Assembly: GCF_009936035.1 (NCBI RefSeq)
Contig: NZ_QWEO01000022.1
Span: forward strand, 1-41,829
Direction: 5' to 3'
Source: Neglectibacter sp. X58
GTDB taxonomy: Bacteria > Bacillota > Clostridia > Oscillospirales > Acutalibacteraceae
Length of the DNA stretch: 41,829 bases
A model generated the notes under the pieces. The model saw nothing but the letters and a program-made list of their open reading frames with translations, ran no database searches and was not told the DNA's origin. Position numbers and translations under genes: made by a program. Position 1 is the first letter of the stretch; each line of letters opens with the position of its first letter. This document shows, piece after piece, positions 1 through 9,114 of the stretch.

Positions 1-80
1 CCCCAATTCCTTTTGCTCTTTTTTGTGCCCCCTGGCCCTTTGGCGTGCGTCCTTGCGTACTAACTTAATGACATTGCACT

Positions 81-109
81 AGTATACATCCATTTTTATC
101 GTTTGTCAA
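81..109 (-). promoter_or_regulatory. Sigma-A promoter reading out of the left edge
   Basis: On the minus strand a perfect TTGACA (104-109) and TATACT (81-86) are separated by 17 bases. It would transcribe leftwards to a gene outside the window. The 80 bases after the -10 box contain no start codon I can assign. Confidence 0.75.
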
Positions 110-131
110 TAAATTTTTAACGTTTTTCGAT

Positions 132-175
132 AAACCCTCTCTGGCAAGCATTGACAGCCAGAGAGGGTTTCTTTT
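132..175. terminator. Intrinsic terminator hairpin
   Basis: A 14-bp perfect stem (132-145 with 157-170) encloses an 11-base loop. A T-rich tract follows on the plus strand and a weaker one on the minus strand. It sits just past the stop of the minus-strand 2H phosphoesterase gene, so it most likely ends that transcript. Confidence 0.75.
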
Positions 176-177
176 GC

Positions 178-672
178 TTATTGGCTGGGAAGCGCGCCTT
201 CCCGCAGCAGTTCCCGGGGGCAGAACTGGTAAAGCCGCACCCCACCTACCCGGCCTTCAAAGGCTTCAAAGCCCTGAAGCGCCAGGGGCAGGGCCGCGCA
301 AACCTGCTCTGGCTCCTCTATCAGCAGGGTGGTGTGGGCTGTCCAGTTCCGGCTTGTGCCGAAATGCTCCTTCAGTGTGAGCAGCTCCCGGTTCACGTCC
401 GGCGCCAGGAACAGCACCCGGCCCCCGCCGAATACGCCTAAATGGTTGAAGGTGAGGGAAAAAGCCCTGGTCTGCCGCAGCGCTTCCTCCATTGCGGCAA
501 GGGCTTCTTCCTGCTCGCTGGGCTGGAAAATCCCCAGGGTGATGTGATGGGGCAGGTTTTTCGTCTGCCTGCCGGCAAAGCCCGCCCCCACCAGCCGCGC
601 CCGCATTTCCTCTATGCGCCGCTGGGTTTCGTCATCGTATACCGCCATGGCGCACAGGAACGTTTTGTCCAT
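178..672 (-). CDS. 2'-5' RNA ligase family / 2H phosphoesterase
   Basis: A 164-aa protein with the two HxT motifs that define the 2H phosphoesterase fold: H43-I-T45 (in PHHITLG) and H113-T-T115 (in AHTTLL). These histidines form the catalytic pair in LigT/ThpR-like enzymes, which hydrolyse cyclic phosphodiesters on RNA or nucleotides. The substrate cannot be predicted from sequence. I chose the ATG at 672 because GGAGGTG lies 7 bases upstream; the longer frame begins inside an intergenic repeat. The gene is downstream of thrS on the same strand, separated by about 120 bases that hold a palindromic repeat, so it may have its own signals. No signal peptide, so cytoplasmic. Confidence 0.85.
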   Translation of the reverse strand: MDKTFLCAMAVYDDETQRRIEEMRARLVGAGFAGRQTKNLPHHITLGIFQPSEQEEALAAMEEALRQTRAFSLTFNHLGVFGGGRVLFLAPDVNRELLTLKEHFGTSRNWTAHTTLLIEEPEQVCAALPLALQGFEAFEGRVGGVRLYQFCPRELLREGALPSQ

Positions 673-693
673 ATCACACCTCCTAAGACCTGC

Positions 694-756
694 TAAGACC
701 TTGGGGCATCGCCCCAAACCCCACAAGCCTTTTTGAAAAAAGGCTTGACCGAAAAA
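694..756. repeat. Dispersed palindromic intergenic repeat, copy 1
   Basis: The unit has a G/C hairpin (ttggggcatcgccccaa) followed by an A/T-loop hairpin (aagcctttttgaaaaaaggctt) and then gaccgaaaaact. Related units occur at 5259-5318, 5362-5430 (inverted) and 7586-7633, always between genes. It lies between thrS and the 2H phosphoesterase gene and could act as a transcript-end structure. Confidence 0.6.
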
Positions 757-791
757 CTCCGCGTTTTGTCCTGTCCGGCTATATGCGGAGG

Positions 792-2696
792 TTACTTTAT
801 TTCCTTGCTTTCAATCTCCGCCTTTGCCTTTTCGATAAAGGCCTGCACAGAGATGGCTCCCAGGTCGCCGTCCTTCCGGTGGCGCACAGAAACCTCCTGG
901 GCCTCCTGCTCCTTGTCGCCTACCACCAGCATGTAGGGGGTCTTTTTCAGTTGGGCTTCCCGGATTTTATACCCGGTCTTTTCGCTGCGCAGGTCGCACT
1001 CTACCCGCAGCCCAGCCTCCTCCATCTGCTTTTGCAGGGCCTTGGCGTATTCGTGATGGCGCTCTGCAATGGGCAGGATAACTGCCTGCACAGGGGACAG
1101 CCACAGGGGGAAGGCCCCGGCGAAGTGCTCCGTTATAACGCCGATAAACCGCTCGATGGAACCAAGCACTACCCGGTGGATCATCACAGGCCTGTGGCGC
1201 TCCCCATCTACCCCTACGTACTCCAGCTCGAACCGCTCGGGAAGCTGGCTGTCCAACTGGATGGTGCCGCACTGCCAGGTGCGCCCTAAGGAGTCGGCAA
1301 TGTGGAAATCCAGCTTCGGGCCATAGAAGGCGCCGTCCCCTTCGTTTATCACGAACTCCTTGCCCATGGCTGTGATGGCTTCTTTCAGAATGTCCTGGTT
1401 CTTCTCCCACTCCTCCACAGTGCCGATGTGATCTTCAGGCATGGTGGAAAGCTCAATGGTGTAGGTGAGGCCAAAGGTGGAATACACCTCGTCGAACAGC
1501 CGCACTGTCTCCTGGATGATATCCTGCATCTGCTCCCGGGTCATAAAGACATGGGCGTCATCCTGGTTAAAGCAGCGCACCCGGAACAGGCCATGGAGCG
1601 CGCCGGAAAGCTCGTGGCGGTGGACAAGGCCGATTTCCCCCACCCGCAGGGGCAGATCCCGGTAGGAATGAGGCTCGCTGGCATATACCAGCATGCCGCC
1701 GGGGCAGTTCATGGGCTTAATGGCAAAGTCTGCCTCGTCAATTACAGTGGTGTACATGTTGTCTTTATAATGATCCCAGTGGCCGGAACGCTCCCATAGC
1801 TGGCGGTTGAGCATGATGGGGGTGGAGATTTCCACATAACGGTACTTCTTGTGGACTTCCCGCCAATACTCCATCAGGGTGTTTTTCAGCACCATGCCCT
1901 TTGGCAGGAAAAAGGGGAACCCGGGGCCTTCGTCCCTAAGCATAAACAGGCCCAGCTCTTTGCCAAGCTTCCGGTGATCCCGCTTTTTGGCCTCCTCCAG
2001 CATTTGCAGGTGTTCGTCAAGCTGGGACTGCTTGGGGAAGGCAATGCCGTACACACGGGTGAGCATCTTCTTGGTGGCGTCCCCCCGCCAGTAGGCCCCT
2101 GTGATGGCTGTCAGCTTTACGGCCTTCACCATGCCGGTGCTCATAAGGTGGGGGCCGGCGCACAGGTCGGTGAAATCATTCTGGCTGTAGAAGCTGATGT
2201 TTTCCCCGTTGCCCGCGTGCTCGTCAATCAGCTCCTGCTTATAGGGCTGTCCGGCCATCTTCTCCTTGGCTGCGCCCTGCGCAAGCTCAAACCGCTCCAA
2301 GGGGATGTTCTCTTTGATGATCTTCTTGATTTCTTCCTCGATTTTCGGCAGGTCATCCAGGGACAAGGGGTTTTCCATGTCAAAATCGTAATAGAAACCA
2401 TTGTCAATGGCAGGGCCGATGGCAAACTTTGTGCCGGGATACAGCCTGCACACTGCCTGGGCCATAATGTGGGAGGCGGTGTGCCAATACGCCTTTTTGC
2501 CTTCCTCGCTGTCAAAGGTGAGGATTTCCAGGGCGCAGTCCTCCTGAATCGGCGTGCGCAGATCCCGCGTTTCCCCGTTTATCCGGGCGCAGCAGGCAGA
2601 CTTGTATAACCCCATGCCAATGGACTTTGCCACCTCTGCGGCTGTCACGCCATTTTCAAATTCCTTCACTTGCCCTTTCAAATCAATCTTTACCAT
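792..2696 (-). CDS. thrS: Threonyl-tRNA synthetase
   Basis: A 634-aa class II synthetase, full length for the family (about 640). It charges tRNA-Thr in the cytoplasm. From the N-terminus: a TGS domain (about 1-62), the second additional (editing) domain with the HTASHIMAQ motif, the class II catalytic core with the zinc-site segment MNCPGGM and motif 2 around RVRCFNQDDAH, and a C-terminal anticodon-binding domain (about 530-630). The ATG at 2696 follows AAGGAG. Upstream in-frame codons run through the T-box leader and are not coding. Expression is predicted to rise when tRNA-Thr is uncharged, through the T-box at about 2720-3050. Confidence 0.97.
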   Translation of the reverse strand: MVKIDLKGQVKEFENGVTAAEVAKSIGMGLYKSACCARINGETRDLRTPIQEDCALEILTFDSEEGKKAYWHTASHIMAQAVCRLYPGTKFAIGPAIDNGFYYDFDMENPLSLDDLPKIEEEIKKIIKENIPLERFELAQGAAKEKMAGQPYKQELIDEHAGNGENISFYSQNDFTDLCAGPHLMSTGMVKAVKLTAITGAYWRGDATKKMLTRVYGIAFPKQSQLDEHLQMLEEAKKRDHRKLGKELGLFMLRDEGPGFPFFLPKGMVLKNTLMEYWREVHKKYRYVEISTPIMLNRQLWERSGHWDHYKDNMYTTVIDEADFAIKPMNCPGGMLVYASEPHSYRDLPLRVGEIGLVHRHELSGALHGLFRVRCFNQDDAHVFMTREQMQDIIQETVRLFDEVYSTFGLTYTIELSTMPEDHIGTVEEWEKNQDILKEAITAMGKEFVINEGDGAFYGPKLDFHIADSLGRTWQCGTIQLDSQLPERFELEYVGVDGERHRPVMIHRVVLGSIERFIGVITEHFAGAFPLWLSPVQAVILPIAERHHEYAKALQKQMEEAGLRVECDLRSEKTGYKIREAQLKKTPYMLVVGDKEQEAQEVSVRHRKDGDLGAISVQAFIEKAKAEIESKEIK

Positions 2697-2719
2697 AGGT
2701 GTGCTCCTTCCTTGCGGGG

Positions 2720-3050
2720 CGGCAAAATAGAAAATGCCTGCCCCAGCAAAAATTCTGGGGCAGGCATGCTTCACGTCAGTTTTTTGAAGCGGCCCGCGGT
2801 TCCACCCGGATTCAAAGCGCAAAAGCCGCGCTTCCTTCATTATAGCCGTAACGGTGCCATCCGTCTGTCCTTAGCCGGCGGGAAATCCCCAGCCGGGGTC
2901 GGCAGATGCTCCAAGGCGGTACGCAAACCTCTGGCAGGGAAGCCCTGCTCCGCTGCAAGCGCTTTCAGCCCATGGCGCCCGCTCTCTTTTGGCGGCAAAC
3001 TCTTTTGCAGAAGCCTGCGCGTCCTTATCAACGCATTTGTATAAAATTGT
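2720..3050 (-). promoter_or_regulatory. T-box riboswitch (thrS leader)
   Basis: The minus-strand leader of thrS contains the conserved T-box core GGGTGGAACCGCGG (complement of 2793-2807), which pairs with the free CCA end of uncharged tRNA. It also has an AGAGAG...GCTGAAAGC segment typical of stem I and, nearest the gene, an intrinsic terminator. An ACC triplet (complement of 2918-2920) in the 3' side of stem I is a candidate threonine specifier codon; this assignment is inference. Uncharged tRNA-Thr should favour the antiterminator and readthrough into thrS. Confidence 0.88.
2734..2767 (-). terminator. T-box attenuator terminator
   Basis: A 12-bp stem (ATGCCTGCCCCA paired with its complement) with a T-rich tract (ATTTTCTATTTT) on the minus strand, 38 bases ahead of the thrS start. 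It is the terminator arm of the T-box switch. Confidence 0.85.
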
Positions 3051-3057
3051 TGCCTGT

Positions 3058-3086
3058 ATCATAGCACCCGGAAATGGGTTTGTCAA
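3058..3086 (-). promoter_or_regulatory. thrS promoter
   Basis: Minus strand TTGACA (3081-3086), a 17-base spacer and TATGAT (3058-3063). Transcription would start near 3050 and run through the T-box leader. Confidence 0.85.
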
Positions 3087-3159
3087 GACAGGAAACGCGA
3101 GGAACAAAAATTTTTTCCGGATAATTTTTCCTTTTTGGAAAAGAATAGCCCCCAGCACC

Positions 3160-3189
3160 TTGACAAAGCCACTGTCCCCGAGATACAAT
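3160..3189 (+). promoter_or_regulatory. rny promoter
   Basis: Plus strand TTGACA (3160-3165), an 18-base spacer and TACAAT (3184-3189). It is divergent from the thrS promoter and is the only good plus-strand promoter I see before rny. Confidence 0.7.
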
Positions 3190-3196
3190 ATACCTT

Positions 3197-3670
3197 GAGA
3201 TGCACTTGGTGCTTTATATATTTTTTGCTTATTTCATAGTTCAGGCAGCGTTTGCCCTGGGTTTTAGAACTTGTATTCATAATTTGGAACCGCCGGATGG
3301 GCGGGGATTTTCAGAGCCAATCAAGGCATATTTTCGCAGAAAGGCTGCGGCCTTGCAAAAAATCAACACAGGACGGCTCTTAAAAAGCCGCGCAGGCGAT
3401 GGTTGCAGGTTGTGAATGCAGGCCCTTTAATATTCCGCAGTCAAAAGGCCCTGTATGCCCTTTTGCGTTTGGCGGCGTATTTTGTATCGTTTTGCAAGGC
3501 CGGGGCGGCCTGCCATAAAAAGCTGAAATAAAACAATGATATATGATGAACGTTTTTACCGCCACCATGCATTTGCCGGGGGGCGGATTTTTTCTTCCCC
3601 GGCTGGGTTACATTTCTTTCTTTCGCAAAACTAAGGTTCCGTAAAAAAATCGTACAAAGGAGGTGCCCGG
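3197..3670 (+). other. Long untranslated leader of rny
   Basis: About 475 bases lie between the predicted transcription start and the rny start codon. I see no convincing small gene. Several short G/C hairpins are present, for example AGGCCGGGGCGGCCT near 3500. The 3' end is T-rich and carries the AAAGGAGG ribosome binding site. It might be a structured leader or a separate small RNA; I cannot assign a known RNA family. Confidence 0.4.
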
Positions 3671-5233
3671 TTGAACGGGATGGCAGTATGGCTGTGTATC
3701 GTCCTCATTCTGGCGGCGGCTGCGGCGGCAGGCAGTATCGCGTTTTTCTTTGGCGTATACTACCGCAAGTCCAAGGCAGAGGCCGCGATTGGCTCTGCTG
3801 AGCAGGAGGCCAAGCGCATTGTGGGCGAGGCTGTGAAAACGGCAGAGGCCAGGAAAAAGGAGATTGTGCTGGAAGGCAAGGACGAGATACACCGGCTGAG
3901 GAACGAGTCTGAAAAAGAGCTGGCGGATCGCCGCAAGGAAATCCAGCACCAGGAACGCCGGATTCTGCAAAAAGAGGAAAGCTTGGAGCGCAAGCTGGAA
4001 AGCGTGGACAGGAAAGAGGAACAGGCTGCCGAAAAAAACAAAAAGGCAGAGGAACGCCTGCGGGAAGCGGAGAGCGTGAAGAAGAGCCAGTTTGACATGC
4101 TGGAGAAAATCTCCTCCTTCTCCCAGGAGCAGGCCAAGGAATATCTGCTGAAGAACCTGGAAAACGAGCTGGTTCACGAAAAGGCTATGAAAATCCGGGA
4201 GTATGAGCAGCAGGTGAAAGAGGACAGCGACAAGGCGGCAAGGGAGATTATTGCCCTGGCTATCCAGCGCTGCGCGGCGGATCAGGTTTCTGAAGCCGCT
4301 ATCAGCGTGGTGCCCCTGCCCAACGACGAGATGAAGGGCCGCATTATCGGCCGGGAAGGCCGGAACATCCGGGCCATTGAAACCCTGACAGGGGTGGATC
4401 TCATTATCGACGACACCCCGGAGGCTATCACCCTGTCAAGCTTTGAGCCGGTGCGCCGGGAAGTGGCGCGCATTGCCCTGGAGAAGCTGATTTCCGATGG
4501 GCGCATTCATCCCACCCGCATTGAGGAGACAGTGGAAAAGGCCCGGCGGGAGGTGGAGAACACCATTAAGTCCGAGGGCGAACGGGCTGTGCTGGAGGTG
4601 GGCGTAAACGGCGTACATCACGAGCTGGTGAAGCTTCTGGGCCGGCTGCGGTACCGCACAAGCTATGGGCAGAACGTTTTGAACCACTCCCTAGAGGTAG
4701 CCTTCCTTTCCGGCATGATAGCCTCTGAGCTGGGGCTGAACCCCACAGTGGCAAAGCGGGCAGGCCTGCTCCACGACATTGGAAAGGCCCTGGATCACGA
4801 GGTGGAGGGCAGCCATGTGCAGATTGGCGTGGACTGCGCCAGGAAATACCGGGAGAGCGAGGCGGTTGTGCATGCCATTGCCGCCCACCATGGGGACGTG
4901 GAGGCCAAGACCATTGTGGCCTGCATTGTCCAGGCGGCAGACGCTATTTCCGCCGCAAGGCCGGGCGCCCGCCGGGAGAACCTGGAAAACTACATCAAGC
5001 GCCTGGAGAAGCTGGAAGAGCTTGCTTCCTCCTTTGAAGGCGTGGAGAACTGCTATGCCATACAGGCAGGCCGGGAAGTGCGCATCATGATTAAGCCTGA
5101 GGTGGTAAGCGACGAGAAGATGACCCTTTTGGCACGGGAAATCTGCCAGAAGATAGAGGCAGAGCTGGACTATCCAGGGCAGATTAAGGTGAACATGATC
5201 CGGGAGAGCCGGGCGGTGGACTACGCCAAATAG
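3671..5233 (+). CDS. rny: Ribonuclease Y
   Basis: A 520-aa membrane-anchored endoribonuclease that starts mRNA decay in Firmicutes. One transmembrane helix (about residues 3-25) is followed by a long charged coiled coil (about 30-170) and a KH RNA-binding domain with the [15 protein letters not shown] signature. Next comes an HD phosphohydrolase domain with [10 protein letters not shown] and the metal-binding HD in [12 protein letters not shown], then the conserved C-terminal region. The length matches the family. The start is TTG at 3671, because GGAGG is 7 bases upstream; the first ATG (3680) would be 16 bases away. ymdB follows on the same strand, a pairing common in Firmicutes. Confidence 0.96.
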   Translation: MNGMAVWLCIVLILAAAAAAGSIAFFFGVYYRKSKAEAAIGSAEQEAKRIVGEAVKTAEARKKEIVLEGKDEIHRLRNESEKELADRRKEIQHQERRILQKEESLERKLESVDRKEEQAAEKNKKAEERLREAESVKKSQFDMLEKISSFSQEQAKEYLLKNLENELVHEKAMKIREYEQQVKEDSDKAAREIIALAIQRCAADQVSEAAISVVPLPNDEMKGRIIGREGRNIRAIETLTGVDLIIDDTPEAITLSSFEPVRREVARIALEKLISDGRIHPTRIEETVEKARREVENTIKSEGERAVLEVGVNGVHHELVKLLGRLRYRTSYGQNVLNHSLEVAFLSGMIASELGLNPTVAKRAGLLHDIGKALDHEVEGSHVQIGVDCARKYRESEAVVHAIAAHHGDVEAKTIVACIVQAADAISAARPGARRENLENYIKRLEKLEELASSFEGVENCYAIQAGREVRIMIKPEVVSDEKMTLLAREICQKIEAELDYPGQIKVNMIRESRAVDYAK

Positions 5234-5258
5234 CACGCTTCCCTGCCGCGTCCGAGCC

Positions 5259-5430
5259 TAAGACCTTGGGACTCTGTCCCAAACCCTGCCACCTTTGAAA
5301 AGGTGGACGAAACTTTCGTTGTGGTTCCCCGGCAGGGCTTAAAGCCCTGCCGGGGAACCACCATGAAGTTTTTGCCCGCTTTTTTCAAAAAGCGGCGGGG
5401 GTGTGGGGGCGGAACCCCCACGAACTTTAT
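5259..5430. repeat. Dispersed repeat, copies 2 and 3, facing each other
   Basis: Copy 2 (5259-5318) and an inverted copy 3 (5362-5430) flank a perfect 20-bp inverted repeat (5321-5340 with 5342-5361). The whole rny-ymdB spacer can therefore fold into a large cruciform or RNA hairpin. The central stem with only one loop base could impede readthrough from rny to ymdB or act as an RNA-processing site. Confidence 0.65.
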
Positions 5431-5462
5431 CCCCGGGCGCGGCAAGGCAGAAAGGAGCCTGT

Positions 5463-6236
5463 ATGGTCAATATCCTGTGTATCGGAGACGTGGTGGGCAC
5501 GGTGGGGTGCCAGTTTTTGCGGGAGAAGCTTCCTGGGCTGAAACGGCTGAAGGGGGTGGATCTGGTCATCTGCAACGGCGAAAACTCCGCCGACGGCAAC
5601 GGCATTACCCAGTCTTCCATCCGGCACCTGTTTGACAGCGGCGTGGATGTGATAACCACTGGAAACCACAGCTTCCGCCGCAGAGAATCCTATGACCTTT
5701 ACGAGGAGGTGCCCACCCTGCTGCGCCCGGCCAACCTCCCCTCCGCCGCCCCGGGCAAGGGCCTGTGCGTGGTGGACATGGGCCGCGTCCAGGTGGCAGT
5801 GATAAACCTGATTGGCACCCTGTATCTGGAAAGCCAGCGCTGCCCCTTTGAAACCTTGGAATCCCTGCTGAAAGCTCCGGATTTCCCCCGACTGTGCGTG
5901 GTGGATTTCCACGCGGAGGCCACAGGGGAAAAGCGGGCCATGGGATTTTTCGCGGACGGCAAGGTGACGGCCCTTTTCGGCACCCACACCCATGTGCAGA
6001 CTGCTGACGAATGTATCCTGCCCCACAGCACTGGCTATATCACCGACGCGGGCATGACAGGGCCTATCCATTCGGTGCTGGGGGTGAAGCCGGATATCAG
6101 CATTCAGAAGTTTGTCACCAAAATGCCCACCCGGTTCGAGCTGGCAAAAGGCCCCTGCCGCATGGACTGCGTGCTCTTTTCCGCTGACGAAAAAACCGGG
6201 CTGTGCCTGGAGGCAGAACGGCTGTCCATTGTATAA
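5463..6236 (+). CDS. ymdB: YmdB family metallophosphoesterase
   Basis: A 257-aa protein of the TIGR00282/YmdB family. Bacillus YmdB is a phosphodiesterase acting on 2',3'-cyclic nucleotides and affects biofilm and motility gene choice. Metal-binding motifs are visible in the family order: an N-terminal GDVVG, NGENSADGNG, TGNHSF, VDFHAEAT and GTHTHVQTAD. The ATG at 5463 follows AAAGGAG by 5 bases. The longer frame starts in the repeat region and is rejected. It lies 229 bases downstream of rny and is followed by a terminator shared with kbl. Confidence 0.94.
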   Translation: MVNILCIGDVVGTVGCQFLREKLPGLKRLKGVDLVICNGENSADGNGITQSSIRHLFDSGVDVITTGNHSFRRRESYDLYEEVPTLLRPANLPSAAPGKGLCVVDMGRVQVAVINLIGTLYLESQRCPFETLESLLKAPDFPRLCVVDFHAEATGEKRAMGFFADGKVTALFGTHTHVQTADECILPHSTGYITDAGMTGPIHSVLGVKPDISIQKFVTKMPTRFELAKGPCRMDCVLFSADEKTGLCLEAERLSIV

Positions 6237-6241
6237 AACCT

Positions 6242-6282
6242 AAAAAAAGCGCCGCCGCAGAAGTTCTGCGGCGGCGTTTTTT
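6242..6282. terminator. Bidirectional terminator between ymdB and kbl
   Basis: An 11-bp G/C stem (6250-6260 with 6266-6276) is flanked by A7 on the left and T7 on the right, so it can end both the plus-strand ymdB and the minus-strand kbl transcripts. Confidence 0.93.
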
Positions 6283-6310
6283 TATCTAACCCCCAAAAGA
6301 GAGCGGCTTC

Positions 6311-7498
6311 TTACAGCCCCATTTCCTCTTTGACCTGCTTGAAGCAGGATACGGCGAAGTCTAAGTCTTCCTTGGTATGCCCGGCGGAAACCTGGGTGCG
6401 GATGCGGGCCTTGCCCTGGGGCACCACAGGATAGCTGAAGCCCACCACGTATACGCCCTTCTCCAGCATCCGGGCGGCAAACTCAGCGGCTGTTTTGGCA
6501 TCGTACAGCATGACGGGCACGATGGGGTGGGTGCCGGGGAGCACGTCGAAGCCCAGCTTTCCAAGCTCTGCCCGGAAATAGGCGGTGTTCTCATGAACCT
6601 TGTCCCGCAGGGCTGTGGAGGCTGTGAGCAGCTCCAGGGTCTTGACGCTGGCGGCGCAGACGGCGGGAGCCAATGTGTTGGAGAACAGGTAGGGGCGGCT
6701 GCGCTGGCGGAGCAGGTCTACAATGGGCTGGCGGGCGGCGGTGAACCCGCCGGAGGCCCCGCCCAGGGCCTTGCCAAAGGTGCCGGTGATGATATCCACC
6801 CGCTCCTGCACGCCGCAGTATTCCGGGGTGCCCCGGCCCTTGTCACCCATGAACCCGGCGGCGTGGCTGTCGTCCACCATCACCAGGGCGCCGAATTCCT
6901 CTGCCAGGTCGCAGATGCCCTGCAAATTGGCAATATACCCGTCCATGGAGAATACGCCGTCTGTGGCAATGAGCATTACCTTTGCCCCGGCTTCTTTGGC
7001 GGCCTCCAGCTGGGCGCGCAGGTCTTCCATATTGTTGTTTTTATAGCGGTAGCGCTTGGCCTTGCACAGCCGCACGCCGTCGATGATGGAGGCGTGGTTC
7101 AGCTCGTCGGAAATGACCGCGTCCTCCGGCCCCAGCAGGGTTTCAAAAAGCCCGCCGTTGGCGTCGAAGCAGGAGGAATAGAGAATTACATCATCCATGG
7201 AGAGGAACTCTGCCAGCTTCTGCTCCAGCTCCTTGTGGACGCTCTGGGTGCCGCAGATAAACCGCACAGAGGAGAGGCCGAAGCCCCACTTGTCATAGCT
7301 TTCCTTGGCGGCGGCAATCAGATCCGGATTGTTGGAAAGGCCCAGGTAATTATTGGCGCACATGTTCACCACAGCCTTTGTCTCGGTGGTGTCGATGCGG
7401 GACTTCTGGGGGGTGGTGATAACCCGCTCGCCCTTCCAGGTGCCTGCCTCTTTGATGGCTGCCAATTCTTCTATATATTTGTTCAGTGCCTGTTTCAT
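6311..7498 (-). CDS. kbl: Glycine C-acetyltransferase (2-amino-3-ketobutyrate CoA ligase)
   Basis: A 395-aa PLP enzyme of the alpha-oxoamine synthase family. It splits 2-amino-3-ketobutyrate with CoA into glycine and acetyl-CoA, the second step of threonine degradation. The PLP lysine is K243 in TFGKALGG; the cofactor-binding VDDSHAAGF segment is about 30 residues earlier. Length matches the family (about 398). AAGGAG lies 9 bases before the ATG at 7498; an alternative ATG two codons upstream is only 3 bases from it. tdh, the preceding enzyme of the pathway, lies upstream on the same strand, but a terminator and a repeat separate them. Confidence 0.94.
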   Translation of the reverse strand: MKQALNKYIEELAAIKEAGTWKGERVITTPQKSRIDTTETKAVVNMCANNYLGLSNNPDLIAAAKESYDKWGFGLSSVRFICGTQSVHKELEQKLAEFLSMDDVILYSSCFDANGGLFETLLGPEDAVISDELNHASIIDGVRLCKAKRYRYKNNNMEDLRAQLEAAKEAGAKVMLIATDGVFSMDGYIANLQGICDLAEEFGALVMVDDSHAAGFMGDKGRGTPEYCGVQERVDIITGTFGKALGGASGGFTAARQPIVDLLRQRSRPYLFSNTLAPAVCAASVKTLELLTASTALRDKVHENTAYFRAELGKLGFDVLPGTHPIVPVMLYDAKTAAEFAARMLEKGVYVVGFSYPVVPQGKARIRTQVSAGHTKEDLDFAVSCFKQVKEEMGL

Positions 7499-7585
7499 GC
7501 TCATACACTCCTTTTGAAGGTCATGGGGCTTTTCTCGCCTGCCGGCTCGGTCGGTTCGCGACTTGTCTGCCGCTGGCAGACGCTC

Positions 7586-7633
7586 ACCCCACACCCCACG
7601 AACCCTTTTAAAAAAGGGTTCGATCCGAAAACT
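7586..7633. repeat. Dispersed palindromic intergenic repeat, copy 4
   Basis: It contains ccccacaccccacg followed by an 8-bp hairpin with an A/T loop (gaacccttttaaaaaagggttc) and ccgaaaact, matching copies 1-3 in design. A separate hairpin (ctgccgctggcag) lies just left of it at 7567-7580. Confidence 0.55.
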
Positions 7634-7654
7634 ACTTACTTTCGATACTCTAAA

Positions 7655-7660
7655 ATTATA
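7655..7660 (-). promoter_or_regulatory. Candidate kbl promoter (-10 box)
   Basis: A consensus TATAAT on the minus strand lies about 155 bases upstream of kbl. No -35 match at 17 bases is convincing, so this is tentative. Confidence 0.35.
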
Positions 7661-7701
7661 GCCTTGCCTGATGAAGCAAAACGCAAAAGTTTTTAAAGAG
7701 T

Positions 7702-7733
7702 CCAGAGAAAATTTTTTCAAAAATTGTCTCTGG
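7702..7733 (-). terminator. tdh terminator
   Basis: On the minus strand, CCAGAGA and TCTCTGG (extended by A/T pairs) form a hairpin 13 bases past the tdh stop, followed by a T-containing tract. Confidence 0.6.
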
Positions 7734-7745
7734 GGAAAATGCGGG

Positions 7746-8783
7746 TTATTTATCCCAGGAAAGGATAACCTTCCCGGACTTGCCGCTGTTCATGGCGGCA
7801 AAGCCTTCCTCAAAGTCCTTATAGTGGAAGCGGTGGGTGATGACGGGGGTCAAGTCCAGGCCACCCTGGACCATGTAGGACATCTGGTGCCAGTTGTCCA
7901 TCTTCCGGCCGTAAATGCCCTGAAGGGTGAGGCCTTTGCAGATGATACCGTTCATGTCCATGGGCACAGGCTCATTGGAAATGCCCAGAAGGCTTATTTT
8001 GCCGCCGTTGCGCATGACAGAGATCATCTGGGTCAGGGCAGCGCCGTTGCCGCTCATTTCCAGGCCAATGTCAAAGCCTTCCACCAGCCCCTGCTTGTGC
8101 ATGACGCCTGCCAGATCTTCATCCTTCACATTGACCGCCGCATCCGCGCCCATTTTCCGGGCCAAGTCCAGGCGGTAATCATTTACGTCGGTGATAACCA
8201 CCCGGCGCGCCCCGGCATATTTGCAGATGCCCACAGCGATAATGCCGATAGGCCCGGCCCCGGTGATGAGCACGTCCTCCCCCACCAGATCCCACATAAG
8301 GGCGGTGTGGGTGGCGTTGCCGAACGCGTCGAAGAAAGCCACCACTTCCTCGTTGAGGCTCTCGTCAATGATAATCACGTTGCTCTGGGGGATGCACACG
8401 TATTCGGCGAAAGCGCCGTCCCTGTCTACCCCCACGCCTTTGGTGTCCCAGCACCACTGGATGTTCCCTGTGTGGCAGTTGCGGCAGCGCCCGCAGGTGA
8501 TGTGCCCTTCGCCGCTGACCCGCTGGCCTACATGCAGGCCCGAAACCCCGGCGCCCAGCTTTGCCACCTCGCCCACATACTCGTGGCCGATAACCATGGG
8601 CGGCTTGATATGCTCCCTGGCCCAGGGATCCCAGTTATAGATATGTACGTCCGTTCCGCAGATAGCGGTTTTGTGAACCTTGATAAGCACTTCTCCCGGC
8701 CCCGGGTCGGGCACAGGCACCTGGCGAAGCTCCAGGCCCGACCCTGCTGCGGGTTTTACCAGCGCGTCCATGAGTTGCGGCAT
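7746..8783 (-). CDS. tdh: L-threonine 3-dehydrogenase
   Basis: A 345-aa zinc-dependent medium-chain dehydrogenase. It oxidises threonine to 2-amino-3-ketobutyrate with NAD, feeding Kbl. Visible features are the catalytic zinc site (ICGTD and GHEYVGEV), the structural zinc loop with the CxxCxxC...C pattern in [15 protein letters not shown], and the Rossmann segment [14 protein letters not shown]. Length is typical. The ATG at 8783 is preceded by GGAGG at 6 bases. It has its own promoter at 8847-8875. Confidence 0.95.
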   Translation of the reverse strand: MPQLMDALVKPAAGSGLELRQVPVPDPGPGEVLIKVHKTAICGTDVHIYNWDPWAREHIKPPMVIGHEYVGEVAKLGAGVSGLHVGQRVSGEGHITCGRCRNCHTGNIQWCWDTKGVGVDRDGAFAEYVCIPQSNVIIIDESLNEEVVAFFDAFGNATHTALMWDLVGEDVLITGAGPIGIIAVGICKYAGARRVVITDVNDYRLDLARKMGADAAVNVKDEDLAGVMHKQGLVEGFDIGLEMSGNGAALTQMISVMRNGGKISLLGISNEPVPMDMNGIICKGLTLQGIYGRKMDNWHQMSYMVQGGLDLTPVITHRFHYKDFEEGFAAMNSGKSGKVILSWDK

Positions 8784-8846
8784 AACTGTCCTCCTGTAAA
8801 ATACACTTTTCGGTTTTTAGGCACCTTTTGTTTGTCTCTTGTAGAC

Positions 8847-8875
8847 AGTATACAGCTTTGCAGGGGGAAAGTCAA
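8847..8875 (-). promoter_or_regulatory. tdh promoter
   Basis: Minus strand TTGACT (8870-8875), a 17-base spacer and TATACT (8847-8852), about 64 bases upstream of the tdh start. Confidence 0.75.
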
Positions 8876-8883
8876 GGGCGGGG

Positions 8884-9028
8884 AAAAATAAATTTATAGT
8901 TAACGCAGTTCAAAGGAGGCAGAATACCTCTTTTGAACCAGGTGGCGCAGCCACCCGGCTTGAAAAGCGTATATACCGATTCTCAAGTGCGTTTACTATA
9001 AAGCTGGCTTTATGGCGCAAACTATAAA
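8884..9028. other. Intergenic region with two hairpins
   Basis: No gene seen. An imperfect 12-bp inverted repeat (ttcaaaggaggc / acctcttttgaa, about 8910-8938) and a GGTGGC-GCA-GCCACC hairpin (about 8941-8955) lie here. Their role is unknown. Confidence 0.4.
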
Positions 9029-9059
9029 GGGCAGGGCGCCTTCTGGCGGCGCCCTGCCT
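9029..9059 (-). terminator. Terminator of the amidase gene
   Basis: A 12-bp G/C stem (9029-9040 with 9048-9059, one mismatch) lies 56 bases past the amidase stop. The T-tract on the minus strand is short. Confidence 0.55.
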
Positions 9060-9114
9060 CTTGGATTGCCCCTGCGGAGCAAGGGGATGAGAATTCATTT
9101 GCCCAGGTAGGCCC

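Noticed and set aside
5281-5440. CRISPR-like repeats in the rny-ymdB spacer
   Set aside because: Only two inverted units with no regular spacers; better explained as dispersed palindromic repeats.
6377-7696. Long plus-strand frame of 439 codons opposite kbl
   Set aside because: Antisense shadow of kbl, rich in Gly/His/Ala as expected for the reverse of a high-G+C gene. No ribosome binding site or recognisable domain.
7671-8891. Plus-strand frame of 406 codons opposite tdh
   Set aside because: Antisense shadow of tdh, which has clear motifs, promoter and ribosome binding site.
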